From: Neoarius graeffei
Lineage: Eukaryota; Chordata; Actinopteri; Siluriformes; Ariidae
Length of the DNA stretch: 64,000 nucleotides
Assembly (NCBI RefSeq): GCF_027579695.1
Contig: NC_083572.1
Location: 13,104,915 to 13,168,914 of the forward strand
Direction: 5' to 3'
Made by a program: the position numbers and the translations under genes. The notes beneath the pieces are model-generated. The model was not told the DNA's origin. It searched no databases and was given only the letters and a program-made list of their open reading frames with translations. This document shows, piece after piece, positions 57,928-64,000 of this stretch. Numbering within the stretch: position 1 is the stretch's first letter; each line of letters starts with the position of its first letter.

Positions 57928-59260
57928 CAATGTGCATGTGTAAAGAAAGGCTGTAGACCAAAAATGGCTTAAAAATATTGAAGCATTTCATTTCATCATT
58001 AAAAAAATACTGTAAACAGTAATCAGTAAGCCATAACAAATGAAACAAAGTCAATATTTGGTGTGAGACGACCCTTTGCTTTAAAAAAAAAAATAGTAGT
58101 CTCAGGTATAATGAGTGCAGTTTTATAAGGAAATGAGCTGTAGGTTTTATTGAGCATCTTCCAGAACCAGACACAGTTCTTCTGGACACTTTGACTGTCA
58201 CACTCGCTTCTTCATTTTGCACCAAAACCCAGCAGCCTTCATTATGTTTTCTTTTTTTAATCTGAAAAGTGGTCTCATGTAGGTAATATGCAGCTCAGAT
58301 ACAAAATTTAATTTTGTGCTGGAAAATGAACGTTTGGAACGCTAAAGTGTTTTTGTACCGAATCAATAATGTAGACGTCAAAAAACAGAAATCTGTAGCA
58401 AAGTTTGTATGCAAAAAAAAGGGTGTCCAAGGCTTTTTATTTTTTACAGTACTGTGTGGATGTGATAATACTTCGAATTACTCTTTATACGTGATATACA
58501 GTTTAAAATTCCAACCAAAGCCTTTTATGATGCTTTTTAGCTGGGCAAATGACATCAGGAACCAGAGACTGTAAGATTTCTTCGTATCTCACTATGGTCT
58601 GAGAGGTGTGCATGTGAGATTCCTTGACTAAAGAAGCCAATTTCAGTCTTGGTTGATTGACAACGTTTGTGATATTAGTATAGGTAATCGTATGGAGCCG
58701 AGTAAAATTAAGGATTAATTTCACGAGTGATTTCAAAGTCGACGAGGGCAATTTCAAAACTTTGAAATCACGAGTGAAATTGATCCTTAATTTTACGAGG
58801 AACCATACGATTACTTGTTTATAATATACAGAGCCAAATTCATACTTCGGAGGCCATTCAAGTTCACAACATTTGTCATTCACGTTTTCTGAACCAATCA
58901 GGGCGCGAGACTATCTTGCATGTTTGAATCAGTTTCTAAAGCGTCTTTCATCATGACACAAAAAAACTGCGATAGCACCTTGTCTAACTCACAGCATTCA
59001 TATGCCACTAGAGAGTCGTTTATTTGTCTTTCTGCGGCCCATTTCTTTTTTTTTGTGATCAACATTTTTCTTTTTATTGGTAGATTTGATAATTCAAACA
59101 GACATTGTAATCTTTAGATGTAAGATAACACAGTACAGTACGTCAACTGTCATTGGACAACACTAAACAAAAGACAAAAAAGACAAAAAACCTAACAAAC
59201 AAGTAGAAAAAAACAAAACAAAAAACATTCCCCTTTTACAAAACACAAAATTAAAATGAA

Positions 59261-59301
<41 letters not shown>

Positions 59302-60918
59302 GACAGAAATTAATCAAGGGTCTTGGTTTCTTTTAAGAGGTCTTGAATAGATCTAGTCATGCTTGACCATGCCTGAACAGTTCTTGGTTTGGCCTTGTTG
59401 AAGCGCGCAGTTGTGCGCTCCAGAGAGGTTACGTGCTGGTATGAAGTGAGCCAGTATTCTTTTAGGGGTAGAGTGGGGAGATACCAGTGTTTTAAAATTG
59501 CCTTTTTTGCGGGGCGGCCCGTTTCTTAAACACGGAAAGCCAAAAATGCGTCCTTTTTTTGGTATTTTCATTTTCGCTTGCAGCTTTCAATTGGTTTATC
59601 ATTTCTTCGTCAAATATAGCGAAACACGGCATTGCTGAGTCAGCAGAGTCGGCCATTTTGTTGACGGAATTTGCTCATCTTTGTAACCGTAACCAAGCAA
59701 CGAACTAGCCAATAGCATTTCAGAAATATGGCCCCGTGTTAAGGAAAAAAGCCCTCCTTGATTGACCAATCAGAATTGAGTAATTTAGCCCTATGTATTA
59801 TAATGATACACTACCGTTCAAAAGTTTGGGGTCACCCAGACAATTTAGTGTTTTCCATGAAAAGTCACACTTTTATTTCCCACCATAAGTTGTAAAATGA
59901 ATAGAAAATATAGTCAAGCCATTTTTCTGGCCATTTTGAGCATTTAATCGACCCCACAAATGTGATGCTCCAGAAACTCAATCTGCTCAAAGGAAGGTCA
60001 GTTTTATAGCTTCTCTAAAGAGCTCAACTGTTTTCAGCTGTGCTAACATGATTGTACAAGGGTTTTCTAATCATCCATTAGCCTTCTGAGGCAATGAGCA
60101 AACACATTGTACCATTAGAACACTGGAGTGATAGTTGCTGGAAATGGGCCTCTATACACCTATGGAGATATTGCACCAAAAACCAGACATTTGCAGCTAG
60201 AATAGTCATTTACCACATTAGCAATGTATAGAGTGCATTTCTGATTAGTTTAAAGTGATCTTCATTGAAAAGAGCAGTGCTTTTCTTTCAAAAATAAGGA
60301 CATTTCAAAGTGACCCCAAACTTTTGAACGGTAGTGTATATAAAGAAAATCTTGCACTCTAAGCCCTTACCTGTTGAGTAAAGGGTGTCCAGGCAGGTAT
60401 TGGTGAGGCAGGAGAGCTCTAGTTGGAGGCACCGTTGCTGTCGAACCCCCAGAGAGGGCGGCTAGCTGTGCCAGTCGGAATTCTCCGGGTCCGTGTGGCA
60501 CTGTGGGTATGGGGTGGAGGGTGGTGAGCTGAGTAGCAGGCATGGGGATTGGGGGCAGAGGGGGTTTACTGTGAGCCAGACTGATCACAGGGATGTTAGG
60601 GGGCAACGGAGCAGGGGATGAAGAGGGAGGAGACGGAAGGACGATGGTGGAACTGGATGTTGACGTGGAAGTGGAAACGGAAGAGATGCTTGTGTTTGGG
60701 GGTGAGGTAGCAGGTTCAACTGCTGTCGCTTTCTCTGCATCAGTAAGTTGCGATGTAGCAGGAGTGCTCGGGTTTGTGCTCGCGCTGCTCTCGGCACCAT
60801 TAGCCTCGTTAGCTGCAGGGCTGCTGGTGCACGGAGAGTGAGTGTGTGGAGGAGTTAAGGGGTCAGTCATTGACAGAGCACGGGAGGGGGATACACTGGA
60901 GTCCAACTTCTCCATCAT
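43207..60918 (-). CDS. lyl1: lyl1, bHLH haematopoietic transcription factor (three coding exons)
   Basis: Joined exons 60918-60371, 46161-46067 and 43748-43207 give 1185 bp, i.e. 394 residues plus TGA. Junction phases agree (2 nt carried over, then 1 nt) and introns use GTAAGG/TTGCAG and GTAAGT/CTCTCAG. The bHLH domain lies at about residues 222-275, with basic motif [12 protein letters not shown] and helix motif [19 protein letters not shown] call lyl1 rather than tal1 because exon 1 carries [11 protein letters not shown] and MPATQLTTL, matching the proline-rich N-terminus of LYL1, and because of FELDL and FLVKLL next to the bHLH. Known family role: nuclear class II bHLH factor that dimerises with E proteins, binds E-boxes and works with LMO2/GATA in blood and endothelial progenitors. 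Intron 1 (14.2 kb) is packed with transposons; intron 2 is 2.3 kb. A possible AATAAA (minus strand) lies at 42849-42854. No damage to the reading frame was seen. Confidence 0.93.
44050..44392 (+). mobile_element. older, diverged SINE
   Basis: V-SINE-like head (GTGGTGTAGTGGTTAGCAC), core and a tail TTATAGATAATGGATGG different from the GATGA tail of younger copies. Imperfect flanks ggcgttgggtgg / ggcactgagtgg (9 of 12) look like an aged target duplication. Confidence 0.8.
44494..44870 (-). mobile_element. tRNA-derived SINE, full length
   Basis: Flanked by a perfect 11-bp duplication, ccagccaatat (44483-44493 and 44871-44881), the inverted end of the host hairpin element. Confidence 0.93.
45240..46060. 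other. lyl1 intron 2, no other feature recognised
   Basis: No recognised element. A poly-T/poly-A pair is at about 45570-45586. Confidence 0.4.
46067..46161 (-). CDS. lyl1: lyl1 coding exon 2 (95 bp)
   Basis: A short exon, bounded on the minus strand by acceptor CTCTTGCAG|C and donor GATT|GTAAGT. It encodes the stretch containing [20 protein letters not shown], the conserved NRVKRRP segment just before the bHLH in the TAL/LYL family. It takes 2 nt from exon 1 and leaves 1 nt, so the junction reads [12 protein letters not shown] across into exon 3. No ATG-initiated frame of its own is expected. Confidence 0.9.
46594..47121. mobile_element. 528-bp Tc1-type MITE, copy 1
   Basis: Ends CACTACCGTTCAAAAGTTTG and (inverted) CACTACCGTTCAAAATTTTA, flanked by TA (46592-46593, 47122-47123). 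No coding sequence. In lyl1 intron 1, about 430 bp upstream of exon 2. Same length as 59809-60336, with about eleven differences. Confidence 0.95.
47625..47997 (-). mobile_element. tRNA-derived SINE, full length
   Basis: Flanked by a perfect 12-bp duplication, caagtcgaaggt (47613-47624 and 47998-48009), in the loop of the host hairpin. Confidence 0.93.
48061..48090 (+). repeat. (ATT)n microsatellite
   Basis: About ten ATT units, inside hairpin element copy 2. Copy 1 has a shorter tract at the same place (44881-44896). Confidence 0.95.
49100..49236. repeat. fragment of MITE family seen at 3493-3708
   Basis: The end reads AACATAACCTCCTCCAACAAAG and TTAGTGGAGGTAA, the inverted form of the ACCTCC(A/G)CCAAG terminus, preceded by 'ccaaatccgttcactacttttt'. 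Confidence 0.5.
49370..49780 (+). pseudogene. LINE ORF2 C-terminal fragment
   Basis: Open frame with the retrotransposon C-terminal motif [40 protein letters not shown], and [16 protein letters not shown]. It is the end of a non-LTR reverse transcriptase protein, followed by (GAT)n. The RT core is missing. Confidence 0.8.
50785..51302 (-). mobile_element. hairpin element with Crypton-like N-terminal ORF, copy 3 (another family)
   Basis: A near-perfect hairpin at 50785-50892 (arms AACAGTTATTCCAC ... TCGTACATG ... ATAGCCGAC) is followed by TTTTATTCTCTCCAC and, inverted at the other end, TTTTATTCTATCCAC. The minus frame from ATG 51198 ([18 protein letters not shown], then after a poly-A slip [13 protein letters not shown]) ends at a donor GATG|GTAAGA. 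E-I-x-x-L-L-E ... KKATKYGxxVF is typical of the first exon of Crypton/KIAA1958-type tyrosine recombinases (recalled). Confidence 0.55.
51355..51660 (-). mobile_element. tRNA-derived SINE, 5'-truncated
   Basis: Has the tail and core but lacks the tRNA-like head, ending at GAAAGGCCCTCG. 5' truncation is typical of incomplete retrotransposition. Confidence 0.88.
52160..52587 (-). mobile_element. SINE with V-SINE-like head and alternative tail
   Basis: Minus strand: head ATGGTGTAGTGGTTAGAAC, B box GGTTCGAGCCC, core to GGTTAACATGG, then CCTTTGAGCAAGGCACCTAA, CTGCCCACTGCTCTGGGTG and TTCACTGCTTCAGATGGG. Same mosaic as 10845-11180. Confidence 0.82.
52905..53240 (-). mobile_element. SINE with a different tRNA-like head and the alternative tail
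   Basis: Minus strand: head CCATGGCCTGAAGGTCAG and GGTTTGATTCC, then CCCTTGAGCAAGGCACC, the CTGCCCACTGCTCTGGG block, and a tail ACAAATAAAAGCC ending in (TTC)n. The head is related to the SINEs near 37.3-37.7 kb, the tail to 52160-52587. Confidence 0.78.
53659..55146 (-). mobile_element. Tc1-like transposon (CTAGTGCATCTCAAAA ends)
   Basis: Ends CTAGTGCATCTCAAAAAATT are perfect inverted repeats flanked by TA (53657-53658, 55147-55148). 1488 bp. Abuts a (CA)n microsatellite on the right. Confidence 0.95.
53933..54873 (-). pseudogene. Tc1/mariner-type transposase, frameshifted
   Basis: ATG 54873 ([20 protein letters not shown]) gives the DNA-binding part. Frame changes occur near 54740-54480; [12 protein letters not shown] at about 54510 holds the first Asp. 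The long frame 54412-53933 holds [30 protein letters not shown] (second Asp) and [18 protein letters not shown] (Glu) to the end GAPTTY. The [10 protein letters not shown] variant is typical of this fish lineage. Confidence 0.9.
55149..55184 (+). repeat. (CA)n microsatellite
   Basis: About 18 CA units. Also the 3' terminus of the LINE at 55190-56135 when read on the minus strand. Confidence 0.97.
55190..56135 (-). pseudogene. LINE reverse-transcriptase fragment
   Basis: The minus frame 56131-55808 contains [20 protein letters not shown], the RT catalytic YADD motif, and [10 protein letters not shown]. 55687-55451 contains [20 protein letters not shown] and [20 protein letters not shown]. The 3' part reaches the (TG)n tract. 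Frames are broken between blocks. Clade not determined. Confidence 0.8.
56280..57880 (+). mobile_element. Tc1-like transposon (CAGTGGGGCAAAAAAATA ends)
   Basis: Ends CAGTGGGGCAAAAAAATATT, inverted with AATACTTTTTTGCCCCACTG, flanked by TA (56278-56279, 57881-57882). Inverted arms extend past 100 bp (aattgtgcaagttctcccac in both). 1601 bp. Least damaged Tc1 in the window. Confidence 0.96.
56646..57663 (+). pseudogene. Tc1 transposase with a single apparent frameshift
   Basis: ATG 56646 ([20 protein letters not shown]) is open for about 41 codons and shifts at about 56758 (AAATCAACT|AGCAATT), where about 5 bases look missing. From there 300 codons are open: the second [71 protein letters not shown] and the terminal [12 protein letters not shown]. 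All three DDE residues are present. QHDND replaces the usual QQDND. Confidence 0.92.
57888..57927 (+). repeat. (TA)n microsatellite
   Basis: About 20 TA units, directly downstream of the Tc1 insertion; the element may have used a TA of this tract as target. Confidence 0.95.
57930..58660. other. lyl1 intron 1, no other feature recognised
   Basis: No domain or termini recognised. Confidence 0.35.
58684..59805 (-). mobile_element. hairpin element with Crypton-like N-terminal ORF, copy 4 (another family)
   Basis: A hairpin at 58684-58814 with arms of about 60 bp (GTAATCGTATGG ... TAAAATTAAGGAT ... TCACGAGTGATTTCAAAG). Further right, the minus frame from ATG 59656 reads [40 protein letters not shown] and SVFKKR. 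The pattern [23 protein letters not shown] is characteristic of fish Crypton-type recombinase starts (recalled). The frame stops soon after. The outer end contains ttgaccaatcagaattgag, shared in spirit with the other hairpin elements. Extent is approximate. Confidence 0.5.
59264..59301 (+). repeat. (AAT)n microsatellite
   Basis: About 12 AAT units within hairpin element copy 4. Confidence 0.95.
59809..60336. mobile_element. 528-bp Tc1-type MITE, copy 2
   Basis: Ends CACTACCGTTCAAAAGTTTG are inverted, with TA at 59807-59808 and 60337-60338. Nearly identical to 46594-47121. Lies in lyl1 intron 1, 34 bp from the exon 1 donor. Confidence 0.96.
60371..60918 (-). CDS. lyl1: lyl1 coding exon 1
   Basis: Starts with tandem ATGs (MMEKL) at 60918 and 60915 and ends at the donor CAG|GTAAGG. 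Its 182 codons plus 2 nt encode a Ser/Thr/Pro-rich low-complexity N-terminus followed by the LYL1-like segment [16 protein letters not shown] and MPATQLTTL, ending with LPGHPLLN. Open frames on the other strand and in the +1 frame here are by-products of the Pro/Ser composition. A (CT)n tract lies just upstream of the ATG, probably in the 5' UTR. A 528-bp MITE begins 34 bp inside the intron from the donor. Confidence 0.92.
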
Positions 60919-60930
60919 GGTCTTCTTCTC

Positions 60931-60968
60931 TCTGTCTCTCTCTCTCTCTCTCTCTTTCTCTCACTACA
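60931..60968 (+). repeat. (CT)n tract just upstream of the lyl1 start codon
   Basis: A run of CTCTCT units on the plus strand (GA-rich on the coding strand) lies 13-50 bp 5' of the lyl1 ATG, so it probably sits in the 5' UTR or core promoter. Confidence 0.85.
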
Positions 60969-61077
60969 GAGCTCCAAGTCCGTGCTTCAGGTGTGTTCTT
61001 TGCCGTCACACACTCTAAAGTCCTGGCTTGTATGGCTCAGTGCATGTTGATGACATCTCTCAGAATATTTCTTAATT

Positions 61078-61099
61078 CTTCCTGGTGAATACTCTTATC
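61078..61099 (-). promoter_or_regulatory. candidate ETS-GATA composite site upstream of lyl1
   Basis: On the minus strand GATAAG (61099-61094) is followed by AGGAAG (61083-61078), about 160-180 bp upstream of the lyl1 start codon. Regulation of mammalian LYL1 and TAL1 by ETS and GATA factors is established knowledge. The pairing, spacing (10 bp) and distance to the ATG are what I see; function is inferred. Short motifs like these are common by chance. Confidence 0.35.
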
Positions 61100-61854
61100 G
61101 GATGCCTCAGCCAGGCAATCTGCGGTGTTTAGTCTGCAGATCCCTTGTTGTCAGTCTCACCAGGGTGCATTTAGTTTTATTTTCAGTTCAAACGCCACTC
61201 TAAACAAACAAAAAAGATCAACAGAAGTTGCAGAAATGTGAGACTTAAAATTGGCGTCCATGGCCTGCAGGAGTATAGACATGGGTCTGTAGTTTTATTA
61301 ATTATGTAGGTCAATGTGTATTACTATTGCTATAGTTTATTTATACTACAGGTGTATAGGGTTCATTTAAAAAATAAAAAAATCACAATCAGTCTTAGCC
61401 ACTGGATTGCTCATATTCTTACAAGTATTTTTTATGCAAATACAACCATGTCTAATTAAATATGAGTACACTTGGATAATTTATTCAACTGAAAATCTAT
61501 CACAAATTCAACAATTATCAACATTTTCCATTATCAACTCCTGTATATATAATAAGCGATAAATGTGCACACATGCAAAATATCACACATGCAAGCCATG
61601 AAATAAATAATTATTGTTCAGCAGTGAGATTTTTTTATCTGTACAGTTTAAGTAGATGCAATGGACCCAAGATTGTCATTTCTAACTACAGGTATTAGTG
61701 TCTCGACTGCTGAGTTCAACTGAATGAGTGCATGAATCTACATATACTGTACGCCAACACGACTCTATGGATTTCAATTGTAATAAAACAGGAAAAGGGC
61801 TGTTTATGTGATACAGATATTTATATGATCTACATGTTACAGGGTTCTGTATGT

Positions 61855-62048
61855 GGAAAGATCAGGAAGAAAAATCTCTAAAGACATCATTAAAGGAATG
61901 AATGAATGAATAAATAAATAAATAAATAAATAAATAAATATTACAGGACACAATTGCCTGATTTTTTAAAATTAATTCATTATCTATTATATTTACTTTT
62001 TTTCATTGAAAGGGGTCACTGGATGCAAAACTCAATAATAATAATCAC

Positions 62049-62091
<43 letters not shown>

Positions 62092-62459
62092 TGGAATGAT
62101 CAGGAAGAAAAATCTCTAAAGCCACCAATAAAGGAATAAATAAAGAAATAAGGAATAAATAAATATACATCATAGTACACAATTGCTTAATTTTTTAAAT
62201 TTATTTATTATCTATTATATTTCCAACATGTTTTTAATTGAAAGGGGTCACTGGATGCAAAACATTTGATAATAATAATAATAATAATAATAATAATTGG
62301 AATGATCAGGAAGAAAACTCTCTAAAGCCATCAATAAATGAATAAACAAACAAACAAACATACATCACAGTACACAATTGCCTAATTTTTAAAATTAATT
62401 TATTATTTATTATATTTGCTTTTTTTTTTCATTGAAAGGGGTCACTGGATGCAAAACTC

Positions 62460-62490
<31 letters not shown>

Positions 62491-62533
62491 TGTGGAATGA
62501 TCAGGAAAAAATCTCTAAAGCCACCAATAAAGG

Positions 62534-62565
<32 letters not shown>

Positions 62566-62650
62566 TACACAATTGCTTACTTTTTAAAATTAATTTATTA
62601 TCTATTATATTTCCAACATTTTTTTATTGAAAGGGGTCACTGGATGTAAA
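61855..62650. repeat. four-unit tandem array with embedded (AAT)n and (AAAT)n microsatellites
   Basis: ggaa(a/t)gatcaggaagaaaa starts units near 61856, 62093, 62299 and 62496. gaaaggggtcactggatg occurs near 62008, 62240, 62436 and 62629. Each unit has an AAAT-type run, 'acaattgc(c/t)t', 'attatctattatattt', the ggggtcactgg block and an AAT run. Units of about 195-235 bp differ mostly in microsatellite length. About 0.9-1.7 kb upstream of the lyl1 ATG. Confidence 0.9.
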
Positions 62651-62654
62651 ACAT

Positions 62655-64000
62655 ATGCAGTTTATTTGTTATATCATTTTTGGTATTTGGGTCTTGCATG
62701 CTTCAACCATTTTTGTCTCTCTTTTTTTTTCTACAAAAGCGACATTTTCTAAGAGTGGATTTGATCATTTGCAACCATATTTCAATATTTTTGGACAAAT
62801 CAAGCGACAACACAAAACTATTTACTTGGGCCCATGCTGATTAACGAGTTCAATTTAACACACATCTACTTTCCCTGATGAACGTGAAAATAAATCAAGG
62901 CAAAGGGACTTATTCACTTTCGTCACCCGCAAAAAACAAAACAATGCGCCGCCGATGACATCTGTTTCGGACCGAATAAATACGCGAGGACTGGTGACGG
63001 ATAAATTCGGCCGGCCTTGAATGATTCATGATTTGCTTTTGCAATCGAGATCCTTCCCCTTTTTCCTCCCTCGTCCTCTTTCTCAGATGCCTGCTTCCAT
63101 TCACCGAGTGTGTTTCCCCTTTCTGCTTAAGCACATAAATATATCTCTTATTATTCTGGAGTTTTTAGTTCAACAGAAAACTGTAAAAGTGTGTTTAAGG
63201 AAAGTCACCGTCATGTATGATGTCATATTCGAACTTAACACTATCAAGATTTACAGTACATCAGGCAACGGTGCCAGTGTGTGCCAGTGTGTTTATTTAC
63301 AATCATTGCATGAAATTCATTGGTAATTATTATCGAATTATATGCTGTTATATAGAGTTAAGTCGATGGATTAATTCCTGTCTGAACTGATTGACAGCTT
63401 TTTAATGAATTATCGAGTCTCTGCTGGCGTTAATGCTACATTTAGCCGAAGATGTATCTGCTCGTGTATGCCTTTACATCTGGATGCTATTTTCAGTCTC
63501 AACACGACATTGTAATATGTTGATCGTTTTCAGGACTGCAGATACAGAAGAATAAAAGATACTCATGATTTATTTCATGTTATAATGTAATCTCCTGACA
63601 CATACAGAAAGGGTACTAATAGTAAAATTAAATTCCATGTTTGGATTTATATCTAGATAGAATATTGCATGGATTATTCTGCTTGAAGATGTAATGTAGA
63701 AAAGAGTGTGCAGTTCAGTACACGTCAAGTCCTTATTTCTAATTAGTACTAAAGATGCCTATGTTGTTGCTGTCATTATTATTATTATTATGCATATAAA
63801 TAAAATTTTTATGACATTTTGTATGTTTTAACAACATAAAAGGCCTGAAAACTATGATCGTGATTGTAGTATTGCCTTCCAGTTTCGATTTAACAAGATT
63901 AAGGTGACAAAGTGTGTTTTAAGCTGGATTTAGAAACATCTATACAGCTTACTTTCTCTAAAACACCATATAGTTCCTCAAGAACATGTCCGTTTATGCG
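62655..64000. other. repeat-poor upstream region, no gene recognised
   Basis: No transposon signatures apart from a short TTA run at 63776-63790. A CpG-containing patch at 62930-63020 (cgccgccgatgacatctg; gacggataaattcggccggc) stands out. Could be regulatory sequence; no coding exon found. Confidence 0.35.

Larger units (their letters stand above)
60919..61850 (-). promoter_or_regulatory. lyl1 5' UTR and proximal upstream region
   Basis: No transposon recognised from 60919 to about 61350, in contrast to the flanks. Holds the (CT)n tract and the ETS/GATA pair. The transcription start site is not visible from sequence alone. Confidence 0.4.

Noticed and set aside
60593-60841. Plus-strand 82-residue frame opposite lyl1 exon 1
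   Set aside because: Antisense reflection of Ser/Thr/Pro codons of the real exon.
43207-60918. Annotation of the bHLH gene as tal1
   Set aside because: The N-terminal [11 protein letters not shown] / MPATQLTTL block and FELDL plus FLVKLL match LYL1; tal1 lacks that proline-rich signature.

Overview
The window is a repeat-rich stretch of a ray-finned fish (teleost) nuclear genome. The evidence is: vertebrate multi-exon genes with GT-AG introns, a LYL1-type bHLH gene, GIMAP/AIG1 GTPase genes typical of fish, many Tc1-like transposons flanked by TA, and tRNA-derived SINEs of the V-SINE/Mermaid/AFC kind common in teleosts. There is no bacterial or viral coding organisation. Most of the DNA is mobile-element sequence, often nested several layers deep.

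Host genes. (1) lyl1, a haematopoietic bHLH transcription factor, lies on the minus strand in three coding exons (60371-60918, 46067-46161, 43207-43748). The splice phases fit and give a 394-residue protein. (2) Two tandem AIG1/GIMAP-like GTPase genes lie on the plus strand. The first has exons at 15909-16462 and 18854-19222, and its 5' exon was not found. The second has exons at 25483-26109 and 26218-27024 and predicts 477 residues, with a Ser/Thr/Pro-rich N-terminal region and a glycine-zipper C-terminus. (3) A possible 40-codon exon of an unrecognised gene lies on the minus strand at 260-379.

Repeat layout. 0.5-2.2 kb: Tc1 remnant and a hAT-like element with a TTF-domain remnant. 2.2-7.9 kb: tandem and MITE-type repeats and an L2/CR1-like LINE (minus) that received three separate SINE insertions. 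8.8-12.7 kb: two decayed Tc1-like copies, one carrying a SINE. 13.4-15.9 kb: a SINE, a ~300-bp-unit tandem array, and a MITE touching the acceptor of the first GIMAP exon. 16.9-18.2 kb: Tc1/mariner remnant. 20.5-24.3 kb: a hAT-like element containing a RecQ-helicase-bearing TIR element and a Harbinger-like element. 29.3-32.9 kb: an old Tc1-like copy split by a younger Tc1 and by an ISL2EU-like element. 33.1-34.7 kb: another Tc1. 37.3-41.3 kb: two facing SINEs, a second ISL2EU-like element, a MITE inside a MITE, and a palindromic element carrying an integrase-like helix-turn-helix ORF. 43.2-60.9 kb: lyl1, whose introns hold hairpin elements with Crypton-like N-terminal ORFs, two 98% identical 528-bp MITEs, LINE pieces, two Tc1 elements and more SINEs. 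61.9-62.6 kb: a four-unit tandem array upstream of lyl1.

No autonomous element looks fully intact. The least damaged are the Tc1 copies at 56280-57880 (apparently one frameshift) and 33082-34691. The most interesting structures are the paired ISL2EU-like deletion derivatives, the RecQ-bearing TIR element, the palindromic integrase-ORF element, the four hairpin/Crypton-like elements, and the modular SINEs. All family names were assigned by reading the sequence and recalling family features, without database searches.
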